Positions 54,651-64,000 of a DNA stretch of 64,000 nt are shown here, one piece after another (the stretch's first letter is position 1; every line of letters starts with the position of its first letter). The position numbers and the translations under genes are program-made. A model generated the notes under the pieces. The model saw only the letters and a program-made list of their open reading frames with translations, made no database searches and was not told where the DNA came from. This DNA comes from Neostapfia colusana (taxonomy: Eukaryota > Streptophyta > Magnoliopsida > Poales > Poaceae), in contig JASWHV010000001.1 of NCBI GenBank assembly GCA_030760725.1, forward strand, positions 26,595,928 to 26,659,927. The letters run 5' to 3'.

Positions 54651-55930
54651 CACGGTTCGGGATCTGCCACCTGAGCTGCGCAAGGAGTTCAAACGGTTAC
54701 ATCTCGGGTTCTTGAACGAGATGGAGGTGATAGAACTGAACTCCTCGCTGGAACAAGAGATACAATATGGCCAAGCAACGGATGAGGAAATCAAGGAAAG
54801 AATCCGAGAAGGCATAGAAAAGGATTTCAAGGAAGACGAGAAAGGCACGCTTTGGTTAGGGAAAAGGATTTGTGTGCCTAACGTGAAGCACATCCGCGAC
54901 ACGATATTAAAGGAGGCACATGACTCACCTTATTCCATACACCCCGGCTGTACAAATATGTACAAGGACCTGAAAACTTGCTATTTGCGGGATGGTATGA
55001 AAGGGACATAGCTGAATATGTTGCCTTATGCGATACGTGCCAACGGGTGAAGGCCGAACATCAAAGATCCACTGGACTGTTGCAGCCATTGAAAGTACCC
55101 GAGTAGAAGTGGGAAGACATCAGCATGGATTTCATCATCGGATTGCCACGTACTCAATCGGGTTACGACTTTATTTGGGTTGTCGTGGACCGGTTGACGA
55201 AAACAGCCCATTTCCTTCCTGTTAGAACCAAGTACAGCGTTGCACAACTAGCCGAGCTGTATATGGAGCAAATCGTGTGTCGCCATGGAGTTCCAAAGAG
55301 GATAGTGTCAGATCGGGGTTCTCAATTTACCTCTAGGTTCTGGAAGAAGCTGCACAAAGCCATGGGTACACGGCTGAATTTCAGCTCCGCTTATCACCCG
55401 CAAACCGACGGGCAAACGGAGAGGACAAATCAGATTTTGGAAGACATGTTGAGAGCTTGCGCCTTGAAACATGGGCGTAATTGGAATAGGAGCTTGCCAT
55501 ATGCTGAATTCTCATACAACAACAGCTATCAAGCCAGCTTGAAGATGTCACCTTTCGAAGCATTGTATGGTAGACGGTGTAGAACGCCGCTGTTCTGGAA
55601 TGAGACCGGAGAAAGCCAAGTGTCTGGACCCTAAGTGCTGCAAGATGCCGAGAAACAAGTCCAAACGATACGAGAAAACTTGAAGGCTGCTCAGTCACGA
55701 CAAAAAGATTATGTGGACAATAGGCGAAGGAGATTGACCTTCGAAGTGGGAGACTTCATGTATCTTAAGGTATCGCCTATCCGAGGCCAACGACGGTTCA
55801 ACATCAAAGGCAAATTAGCACCTCACTATATCGGGCCATTCAAGATTTTGGGCAAGCGAGGAGAAGTAGCCTATCAACTAGAGCTGCCAACGCACCTCTC
55901 CGACGTGCACGACGTATTTCACGTATCCCA
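54651..55930 (+). pseudogene. Copy H integrase
   Basis: The zinc domain at 54890-55070 ([23 protein letters not shown]) has a frameshift near 55000. The catalytic core starts at 55125 (MDFIIGLPRTQSG) with all three residues kept: VVVDRLTKTAHF, RIVSDRGSQFTS and TDGQTERTNQILED. A TAA at 55633 lies just before the C-terminal part (FEVGDFMYLKVSPIRG, GKLAPHYIGPFKIL, HDVFHVSQLKKC). Unlike copy B, the DDE triad is intact. Confidence 0.87.
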
Positions 55931-56195
55931 ACTCAAGAAGTGCTTAAGAGTACCGGAAGAACAAGTACCGATGGATGAGCTCGAACTTCAAGAGGATCTG
56001 ACCTACACGGAATACCCCCATCAAAATTTTGGACGTGAAGGAAAGGGTCACGAGGAACAAAGTGATCCGTTGGTGCAAGGTACAATGGAGCCATCACACG
56101 GAAGCCGAAACCACATAGGAGTGTGAGGAAGATCTCAAGGCAGAATTCCCTCATCTATTCTCCACTCTATCGAATCTCGAGGGCGAGATTCAGTT
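55931..56195 (+). pseudogene. Copy H chromodomain
   Basis: EEQVPMDELELQEDLTY, then a frameshift near 56015-56030; in the next frame KILDVKERVTRNKVIRW and CKVQWSHHTEAETT. A TAG replaces the Trp codon near 56116-56118. Equivalent to copy B 11660-11895. Confidence 0.82.
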
Positions 56196-56207
56196 TAAGG
56201 GGGGTAG
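56195..56207 (+). promoter_or_regulatory. Copy H polypurine tract
   Basis: TTAAGGGGGGTAG just before TGTAACACCC at 56211. Confidence 0.85.
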
Positions 56208-56282
56208 GTTTGTAACACCCTCAAATTCATTTCCATGCATTGCATACATTTTTCATGTAGAGAAGCATTATAAAAGAAGTAG

Positions 56283-56540
56283 AAATGGAGAAAGAACCAT
56301 AGAAATGGAGAAAGAAACATAGAAATGGAGGAAGGAACCATAAAAATGGAGGAAAAACCACAGAAATGGAGAAAAGAATATAGAAATGGAGAATGGGGCA
56401 TATAAATGGAGAAGGGAAATATAGAAATGGAGAATGGGGCATAGAAATGGAGAGGGGAATGCAGAAATGGAGAATGGGACATAGAAATGGAGAGGGGAAT
56501 GTAGAAATGGAACAAGTGACATAGAAATGGTGAGGAATGG
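56283..56540 (+). repeat. 20-bp periodic array in copy H U3
   Basis: ATAGAAATGGAGAA-type units in head-to-tail order; the reverse complement of the copy F array. Confidence 0.85.
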
Positions 56541-56770
56541 GAAAAATATAGCTGAAATGAGCCATCCCCAAATTTCTCCAAAATTTCCCCAAAATTTCCA
56601 AATTCCCCAATTCCACAAAAGGGACATTTTCCCCACATTTGGGGGGGGGGGGAGGGGGATAAAATCCCCAAGGCTGCCGCACCCATCTAAAGGGATAAGT
56701 TGGTTGAGTCCAAATTGAGTAGGACTCTTGGTTGAGTTCCAATTGGAGTAGGACTCCTCCTTCTCCCCCC

Positions 56771-56778
56771 TATAAATA
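56771..56778 (+). promoter_or_regulatory. TATA box of copy H 3' LTR
   Basis: TATAAATA after a C-rich stretch, at the same place relative to the U3 array as in copy F. Confidence 0.7.
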
Positions 56779-57602
56779 CAACCCCAGCCCCCCCTTTTGG
56801 CCGCAGCCTCCCCCTCCAAGTCACCGACTTGGGGCCCCTGCCCCTCCCAACTCGCCGAGTTGGCACCCCCCTCGCCGGAGTTTGGTCGCCGGTGAACCCC
56901 ACCGGTGAGCCCTGCCGACGAGCCTCGTCGTCAAGCCCCGCCGTCGAGCCCCGTCGTCGAGACCCACCGATGAGCCCCGTCACGCCTCGCCGTCGCCGGA
57001 AAAGAAGCCGACGGTCTGTCCTACCGTAATCTTCCATAGAAAAATTCCCCGCTGCTGCCATTGCTAGGAGGAAGGCGCTGCCACCAAAAGGAAGTGAGGT
57101 AGGTCTTCATTACCCATCTTACGACGTCGCCGCTGTTTCTACGCATCCGTTTTCTTCGCCCCCTTCAAGCAGAAACTTTTGCATGTGGAAAGATCGTGTT
57201 TTGATCGATTTTCTACGGTGGAATTGATCTAGATCTTGAGTCAAGATCATCAACATGTCCACACTTGATTTCAGCACCCTTGTTCATCATAAAACCCCAT
57301 GAAAGCCCGTTAAAACATGCAATAACACGTACAAACTGGTTTAATAAAACAGCACCATAGGATTTACATTCATCTACCCCATTGCATCTTGAGTAAAGTT
57401 TGTGCATGATGATTGATTGCTGTAAATTTTGTATGTGCGGGGTCGTGAGTAGAAGGACAAGCTCAAGAGGCCATCTACGAGGATCTACAACACCAAGACT
57501 TCGAGACGCTCGAACAACAGGAGCCACGGGAGAAAGGCAAGTGCCCCTAGACCATATTGATCCCATGTTTTGAAACTGTTTTGTTTGTGAAAACTCGTAT
57601 GC

Positions 57603-58466
57603 TGATGAGGGCATCACAACAGTGGATACTCACATTGATATACAAGGACCAATCACAAGAGCACGAGCACGGTTACTAAATCAACAGGTGAACTCGTTAC
57701 TAACTTCCTACCCATGTGATTTTGAGAATAGATTGCTATTTAATGATTTAATTGTTATTAGGAACCATGGACATGATCAACAAGTAAAGGGAGGAGGATT
57801 TGGGGACGTGGAGAACCAGATGGGACGTCCACAAGTTGATGGAAACAGTCGCCAACTCGGACTCGAGTTCAACTCGGAGTCCAGGAGCAGTCCATCTTAA
57901 AACGGACGCCCAGGATGCCTACGGACTCCGTTTTCGACGTTCTACATATGCATGGAAAGATGAGAAGATAAACTTTCCAATGGTTCTGGTACCACATTAA
58001 AATTTGCCAGGAGTGATTGGGAGTTGTCGAAACAAGTCGAATTCAGAGTTCTGTCCGGTGCTGCACCACTGTATTGGGCTTTTGGGCCTTGTATCCCGTA
58101 TGAGTCCATTAGGGACACGTCTAAGGGTCTTATGGCCGAACCCTAGCCTTTAAATACTGTAGCCACCATCCAAATTCGTGGGTTTTGCTTAGATTAAACA
58201 ATCTCTCTGTTCTACGGTTTGTGAGACCTCAATTTCGCACTTTCATATTGCATCTTCATCTTTCGTGCTTGTGTTCTCGGTTGCACCTGCAGGAATAGCC
58301 TTCTTGGCGAGGTCAAGCATGTGAAGCACGGTTGATAACCAACAGAGCAGAGGTGTAGTGATTGCAGGGGTAATTCGGGTCTGCTCGAGTGCCTCGGATC
58401 ATCAACGTCGAGATCTCCACTTCAATCGACCTACCTTTCGGAAGATCGGGCCTAAAACTCTCATAA
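57603..58466 (+). repeat. Copy I 5' LTR
   Basis: Starts TGATGAGGGC and ends ..CTCTCATAA (degenerate TCATCA). The first 300 bases contain the same pol-tail frame as copy E (57622-57900, PITRARARLL..), because the pol end overlaps U3 in this family. Confidence 0.8.
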
Positions 58467-58467
58467 A

Positions 58468-58478
58468 TTGGTATCAGA
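58468..58478 (+). promoter_or_regulatory. Copy I primer-binding site
   Basis: TTGGTATCAGA right after the LTR, then a divergent stretch and the deletion to RT. Confidence 0.75.
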
Positions 58479-58481
58479 TTT

Positions 58482-59160
58482 CAGGTTGCCCGTGTGGTGG
58501 TTTACTTCGATGATATCCTCATTTATAGCAAGTCATATGATGAACATCTTAATCATTTACGTGATGTTTTCAGTGTCTTGAGAGATGCACAGTTGTTTGG
58601 TAACCTCGAAAAGTGTGTCTTTTGCACCAATCGAGTTTCGTTTCTTGGATATGTCGTTTCATCGCAGGGAATTGAGATGGATGAGGCAAAAATTGTGGCG
58701 ATCACTAGCTGGCCAACTCCATCGACCGTCATGCAGGTGCGTAGTTTTCTTTGTCTTGCAGGTTTTTATCGATGCTTTGTGCGGGATTTCAGCACCATTG
58801 CAGCACCTCTCCATGAACTGAAGAAGGGAGTGCAGTTTCGATGGGGCGAACAGCAACAACAAGCTTTTGATGTTCTCAAATCAAAGCTTACACAAGCACC
58901 ATTGCTACAACTTCCTGATTTTGACAAGACATTTGAGCTAGAATGTGATGCAAGCGGCATTGGTATTGGAGGTGTTCTCATACAAGGAGGTAAACCCGTT
59001 GCATTCTTTCTTTAGTGAAAAATTGCATGGTACTTCTCTGAATTATTCTACTTATGATAAGGAATTATATGCCTTAGTGCGAGTTCTACAAACTTGACAA
59101 CATTACCTGTGGTCTAAGGAGTTATTGCAGATGCATTATCTAGACGTTACGCCATGCTGT
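58482..59160 (+). pseudogene. Copy I RT (palm/thumb) and deleted RNase H
   Basis: [18 protein letters not shown] carries the catalytic DD, then [35 protein letters not shown] and the RNase H start [23 protein letters not shown] near 59013 breaks the frame; after LVRVLQT a stop and a deletion of roughly 150 bases (compared with copy E 31220-31370) join KEL to the IADALSRR end at 59125-59150. Confidence 0.82.
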
Positions 59161-59927
59161 CCCAACTTGATCATAAAATATTTGGTTTGGAAACAATAAA
59201 AGGATTATATCCTACTGATTTGGACTTCAAAGATGACTTTGAAAATTGTAGAGAAGGAAGAACTTGGAATAAATATGTACTACGGGAGGGCCTCCTCTAT
59301 CGTGCTAACAAGCTATGTGTTCCTTCTAGTTCTGTTCGCCTATTACTTTTGCAGGAAGCACATGGAGGAGGTTTGATGGGACATTTTGGAGTGAACAAAA
59401 CTAAGACGTGATGGCCACACACTTATTTTGACCAAAGATGAGACGTGATGTCGAGCGCTACGTGTCACGATGCACTACTTGCAATAAAGCTAAGTCTCGA
59501 CTTAACCCACATGGTCTTTATATGCCTCATCCTGTTCCTAGTGTACCTTGGCAGGATATTTCCATGGATTTTGTTTTGGGATTGCCTAGGACTAAGAGGG
59601 GGAGGGATAGTATTTTTGTGGTTGTTGATCGTTTCTCCAAAATGGCACATTTTATACCTTGTCATAAGAATGATAATGCCTCACACATTGCTGATTTGTT
59701 TATGATGGAAATTATTCATTTACATGGTGTGCCAAATACCATTGATTCTGATCGTGATGCAAAATTTTTAAGTCATTTTTGGAGAACTTTGTGGTATAAA
59801 TTGGGATCCAAGCTGCTGTTTTCAACCACATGTCACCCACAAACCGATGGACAAACTGAGGTAGTAAATCGTACTCTATCCACTATGTTGCGGGCTGTTT
59901 TAAAAACAAATTTAAAGGGTTGGGGGG
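59154..59927 (+). pseudogene. Copy I integrase (zinc domain and most of the core)
   Basis: [28 protein letters not shown], [16 protein letters not shown] (zinc domain), [16 protein letters not shown], first Asp in [12 protein letters not shown], second Asp in [12 protein letters not shown], Glu in [11 protein letters not shown]. All three catalytic residues are present. It ends in VLKTNLK at about 59915, where LTR J starts. Confidence 0.85.
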
Positions 59928-61078
59928 TGTGACCCCTCGTTTCTGTGGAAAACCACGGAACCGAGAACTGATGTATATGTGTGCTCAAGATGTTCATCAC
60001 ACATATACATATGTTCCATAAACTGAATTCAGAATATATATTACCACGAATAATAGGGTTTATTACAAAGTCTCATGAGTCTTGGACTCATGCTAACAGC
60101 GGAAGTCTTATCTAAGCAGCGGAAGTCTAAATCTAGCAGCGGAAGTCTTTATTCTAGTGCGGAAGCAATCTAAGCAGCAGCAGCAGCAGCAGCTCCATCT
60201 CTACTCCATCCCCACAGGCAAGGTTGAGGACAGATTACACGCCTAAGGCTCCATTTGGTCTTTATAGTAATATTCTCCTATAGCTGATGATGAAGTAATA
60301 ATGCAAGTTCGAGTACAATGATGTACTCAGCAAGTGCGAGAAAATATGATATGTAGCTCATAACAAGGAAGGTATAAAAAGGCTCATTGCAGAAAGCAAA
60401 GTTTATTTCTCAAAATCACGATAAAATAGCAACTTAACTTTAAGTGAATGTAATCCCAACATGTATTAAAATACCAACATACCTCCATTATGTCTCATCA
60501 CTTTCCATGTCTCAACCAGACATTAATCTTTCTCAATTTTTGCTCACGAATACCTTCTCGTATTCGCTACCATCTCACGAATACCATCTCGTATTCGCTA
60601 CCATTTCATCTCATAAACAATTCCATCTCACACGGAGACCAATTTCGTTGCCACGACTCAACAGTCATGCAGCCAATCTTATCACCCGGACTCAACAGTC
60701 CCGAAAACCAAACCAAAACTAAACCATAACAAAAAACTATCCCAACTAATCATGTGAGTTGTCCAGGCGCTCATGACCGTAAGCTCGGCTATCATGATTG
60801 TTTTAGACTCTGCAGAGTTTGTACCACTTTACCCATAAGTTTGTGATTTTGTCACCCATCGGCAACTGCAGAACCTCCATTATACCAGTACACAACCGTC
60901 GGTGTATGGTTAAGAGGTCATAAAATAGCCTTTACAAAGTGGTTACTAGATGCATGGACTCACTAAGGTTTCACCGGCAGGCTAGAATCTCCAATTCTCC
61001 CACCCACGGGCCCTCTCTTGGGCCATGCAGTTCCCAGGGCAGTCCTCACTCGACTCCCATTCCCCGCGCCTTCCACGG
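59928..61078 (-). repeat. LTR piece J (B/F/H family), 3' part
   Basis: The LTR 3' end (TGTGACCCCTCG in window orientation) lies at 59928. Four GCGGAAG motifs occur at exact 20-base spacing (60099, 60119, 60139, 60159), then a CAG-type microsatellite (60175-60193) and stem-loop 60311-60328. It stops at CCACGG 61078, where LTR K starts. Confidence 0.87.
60099..60165 (-). repeat. Phased GCGGAAG motif, LTR J
   Basis: Four copies at exactly 20-base intervals (60099, 60119, 60139, 60159). LTR K has three at the same spacing and copy F has two. Confidence 0.8.
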
Positions 61079-61429
61079 TGTGACGCCCTCGTTTCTGTGG
61101 AAAACCACGGAACCGAGAACTGATCCATATGTGTGCCCAGGATGTTCATCACACATATACATATGTTCCACAAACTGAATTCAGAATATATATTACCACA
61201 AATAACAGGGTTTATTACAAAGTCTCATGAGTCTTGGACTCATGCTAACAGCGGAAGTCTTTTCTAAGCAGCGGAAGTCTTTACTCTAGTGCGGAAGCAA
61301 TCTAAGCAGCAGCTCCATCTCTACTCCATCCCCAAAGGCAAGGTTGAGGACAGATTACATGCCTAAGGCTCCACTTTGTCTTCATAGTAATCTTCTCCTG
61401 TAGCTGATGATGAAGTAATAATGCAAGTT

Positions 61430-61449
61430 TGAGTACAATGATGTACTCA
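61430..61449 (-). other. LTR stem-loop, LTR K
   Basis: TGAGTAC, loop of six, GTACTCA; the J copy at 60311-60328 has a 6-bp stem (GAGTAC/GTACTC). Confidence 0.65.
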
Positions 61450-63256
61450 GCAAGTGCGAGAAAATATGATATGTAGCTCACAACAAGGAAGGTATAAAAA
61501 GGCTCATTGCAGAAAGCAAAATTTATTTCTCAAAAACCACGATAAAATAGCAACTTAACTTTAAGTGAATGTAATCCCAACATGTATTAAAATACCAACA
61601 TACCTCTATTATGTCTCATCACTTTCCATGTCTCAACCAGACATTAATCTTTCTCAATTTTGCTCACGAATACCTTCTCGTATTCGCTACCATCTCACGA
61701 ATACCATCTCGTATTCACTACCATTTCATCTCATAAACAATTCCGTCTCACACCGAGACCAATCTCGTTGCCATGACTCAACAGTCGTGCAACTGATCTT
61801 ATCACCCAGACTCAACAGTCCCAAAACCAAACCATAACCAAACCATAACCAAAAACCATAACCATCCCAAAATGCATCCCAAATAATCATGGAAGTTGGC
61901 CACGCGCTCGTGACCGTAAGCTCGGCTATCATGATGGTTTTAGACTCTGCAGAGTTTGCACCTCTTTACCCACAAGTTTGTGATTTCGTCACCCGTCGGC
62001 GACTGTAGAACCTCCATTATACCAGTACACAACCGTCGGTGTATGGTCAAGAGATCACAAAATAGCCTTAACAAAGAGGTTACTAGATGTATGGACTCAC
62101 TAAGGTTTCACCGGCAGGCTAGAATCTCCAATTCTCCCACCCACGGGCCCCCTCTTGTGCCATGCAGTTCCCAGGGCAGTCCTCACTCGACTCCCATTCC
62201 CCACGCCTTCCACGGTCCATAACAATCTAGCAACTTACCTAATTACTTGGCTAAGCCACGCCCATACTTGGCCTTGTGGTGGCACTGTTATCCTGGCATG
62301 TGCTCGCATGAACCGGTCCTTAGATCTACGGCAAGTAACCACCATCTCATGCTACCTCATTCACAAACCCAGACTTGCCTAGATCTCCCTCCGATTCATG
62401 ATCATTAACAACATCAGTTTCTCATCATTATTAGAGTGCAGTTAGCTAAACACATCTATCTCGCTTCCCATAATCCCATGGACTCAGCAAAGCATAAAAG
62501 TAAAACCATACCCGACTCATTTACTTCACTGGCGACAAGGGTGGTTTGACAAAACTAGTAAACTCCTATGAAAGGGTTTCTCATCATGTTTGACTCAGCA
62601 CACACACCTTTTCGCAAACAAAATAGTTTTTCAAAACATAGGATCAATATGGTCAAGGGGCACTTGCCTTGTTCTTGCGGTTCCGGTTGCTCTTGGATCT
62701 CGAAACCTTGTTGTTGCAGCTCGTCGTAGACAGCTTCCTGAGCTTGTCCTTCTATACACGATCATACACATACAAGATTCATAACAATCAATACCATGCA
62801 CAAACTTTAACCAGATGCGATGATGCATATGCATGTTAATTCCTATGATGTAGTTTTTATTAGATCAGTTTGTACATGTTCTTGCATGGCTTGCATGGTT
62901 TTATGATGAACAGAGGTGTTCGGATCAAATGTGGACGTGGCGATCATCTTGACTTTAAATCAAACCGATCAACACGTGATCTGTCCACTAAAAAGCTTCT
63001 ATTCAAAAGGAATCGGAGAACAGATGCAAAGTAAACACAATGATGTCGTAAGGTGGTATTGGAGACCTACCTTACGTTCTTCTTGGTCTCGGGGTCCTTC
63101 TCCTAGCAAGACAGATCGTCGGGGCCCTCTTCCGGCGATCTCCGGCGACTAAACTCCGGCGAAGGGGTTTACTCGGCGAGCTGGGTCTATGGCTCTAAGT
63201 TGTCGGCTCAGGAGGTGGAAAAGAAGTTTGTGGTTGCGGCCAAAGGTTTTCGGTTA

Positions 63257-63264
63257 TATTTATA
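63257..63264 (-). promoter_or_regulatory. TATA box of LTR K
   Basis: TATAAATA on the minus strand, about 200 bases downstream (in the LTR sense) of the CACGTG array. Confidence 0.68.
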
Positions 63265-63469
63265 AGAGGAAAACAGAGAGTCCTCCTCTGATCGGAATTC
63301 AAACAAGAGTCCTATTCAAATTATTTTAGAATCTTAACAACTTATATTAGATTGGTTCGGTGTGGTAACATTTTGGAATTCGTGTCGGTTTCCTCACGTA
63401 CCGGTATTCCCACGCGTACAGAGGAAAACCACTTCACAATAGCGTTACCTTCACGGTGGTGAGCTCTGG

Positions 63470-64000
63470 AAGCTCCACGTGTCCTGCAGGAACCTGGGCT
63501 CCCTTTTCCGCAGAGACAAGCTCTGGTTGTGCCGCGTGTCAGGCGGGCGAGACCTCCCTCTTCTCAGAGGCGAGCTCCGTGTGTGCCACACGTCCTGGCG
63601 GGCAGGACCTCCCCTCTCAACAGAGGCAAGCTCCGCGTGCACCACATGTCTGGTGGGTTGGGAGCTCCTCTCTCGATAGAGGCGAGCTCCACGAACGCCA
63701 CGTGTCAATTCCGGACCTCCCCTCTCTTGGAAGGTGGCTCCGGGTGTGCCATGTGTCAATTCCGGACCTCCCCTCTCTTCAGAGGTGGGCTCCGAGAATG
63801 CCACGTGTCTAGTAGCGCCAGACTTCCTTTCTCCTCAGAGACGAGCTCCGAGGTTGACACGTGTCCATCAGCGTCGGACCTCCCGGAGGCGATCTCCGGA
63901 GGTGACACGTGTCCGGTACTGTCGGACCTCCCGGAGGTGAGCTCCGGAGGTGACACGTGTCCAGTAGGACCGGACCTCTCAGAGGTGATCTCCGAGAGTG
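63470..64000 (-). repeat. CACGTG tandem array in LTR K U3
   Basis: Ten units before the window ends, with cores near 63477, 63532, 63586, 63642, 63699, 63749, 63801, 63857, 63905 and 63953 and spacings of 48-57. Most have CACGTGTC exactly. Flanks (GACCTCCC, CAGAGGCGAGCTCC) closely match the copy C unit. Confidence 0.85.

Larger units (their letters stand above)
53642..57602 (+). mobile_element. Copy H: Tekay-like element, 5' truncated, 3' LTR cut by copy I
   Basis: Plus strand: RT (from inside the fingers), RNase H, integrase, chromodomain, polypurine tract, LTR start. Same family as B and F. Its 5' LTR, gag and protease are missing at the fusion with copy F. The LTR stops at 57602, where copy I begins. 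Confidence 0.88.
56211..57602 (+). repeat. Copy H 3' LTR, first 1.4 kb
   Basis: U3 with the 20-bp array (56283-56540), a G run (56641-56652), TATAAATA at 56771-56778 and the short 15-bp repeat (56890-56990). It then parallels copy B LTR 13090-13680 until cut at GTATGC by copy I. Confidence 0.88.
57603..59927 (+). mobile_element. Copy I: CRM-like element, internally deleted and 3' truncated
   Basis: Plus strand: LTR 57603-58466, PBS, then RT directly (gag, protease and the RT start are deleted), RNase H with a deletion, integrase up to the catalytic Glu region. Cut at 59927 by LTR J. It lies in the LTR of copy H. Confidence 0.8.
61079..64000 (-). repeat. LTR K (B/F/H family), runs off the window
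   Basis: The LTR 3' end is at 61079 (TGTGACGCCCTC in window orientation). It repeats the J sequence almost exactly, then goes on beyond the J break (61078 corresponds to about 62216). Phased GCGGAAG at 61251, 61271 and 61291, stem-loop 61430-61449, TATA box 63257-63264 and a CACGTG array from 63470 to the window end. Confidence 0.88.

Noticed and set aside
61840..61865. CCATAACCAAACC-like short repeats resembling telomere sequence
   Set aside because: The period and sequence do not match the plant telomere unit CCCTAAA, and it lies inside LTR K.
1..64000. Bacterial-type system, prophage or plasmid genes
   Set aside because: No operon-like gene order, no ribosome-binding sites, and only plant LTR retrotransposon sequence on both strands.

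Overview
The window looks like plant nuclear heterochromatin, most likely from a grass (Poaceae). It is a nest of LTR retrotransposons with no host gene I can support. The signs are full Ty3/gypsy gag, protease (PR), reverse transcriptase (RT), RNase H, integrase (IN) and chromodomain series; 3-5 kb LTRs bounded by TGT..ACA; primer-binding sites of the initiator-Met type (TGGTATCAGAGC); polypurine tracts; and 5-bp target-site duplications (TSDs). Almost every reading frame carries stops or frameshifts. Species and family names are inference: Tekay-like chromoviruses (copies A, B, D, F, G, H and LTR pieces J/K), CRM-like chromoviruses (E and I) and one gag-only non-autonomous element (C) of the Retand/Zeon/Dasheng type.

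Layout. 1-6841: copy A (minus; RT start, PR, gag, an upstream orf0-like frame, 5' LTR). 6842-23832: copy B (plus; a leader with repeated primer-binding-site-like units, decayed gag-pol, and a 3' LTR split by copy C). 13723-22355: copy C, complete, TSD ACTAG, with sense gag and antisense coiled-coil frames. 23833-29013: copy D (minus; 3' LTR and pol), which hosts B on one side and E on the other. 29014-31629: copy E (minus, CRM-like). 31630-33739 plus 50545-53641: copy F (minus, same family as B), split by copy G. 33745-50544: copy G (plus, TSD GAAGC), whose 3' LTR holds a solo LTR at 42970-47844 (TSD CCCTC). 53642-57602: copy H (plus, 5' truncated, fused head-on to the LTR of F). 57603-59927: copy I (plus, CRM-like, internally deleted). 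59928-64000: two successive minus-strand LTR pieces (J and K) of the B/F/H family. The nesting reads D<-E<-F<-G<-solo LTR, five levels deep.

Nothing here acts as a cellular pathway. The interest lies in LTR architecture and in how the elements decay. The best observations are: (1) a 47-58 bp tandem module centred on CACGTG (G-box/ABRE-like) that occurs upstream of the TATA box in two unrelated families, in opposite orientations; (2) an LTR stem-loop kept in seven or more copies with changed but still paired arms; (3) a leader in which the primer-binding-site unit is multiplied about five times; (4) gag-pol frames broken at the gag zinc knuckle in three different copies; (5) exact 20-bp periodic arrays in U3 and U5; (6) deletion and inversion junctions with short microhomology. 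All similarity statements were made by eye; no alignment or database search was run.
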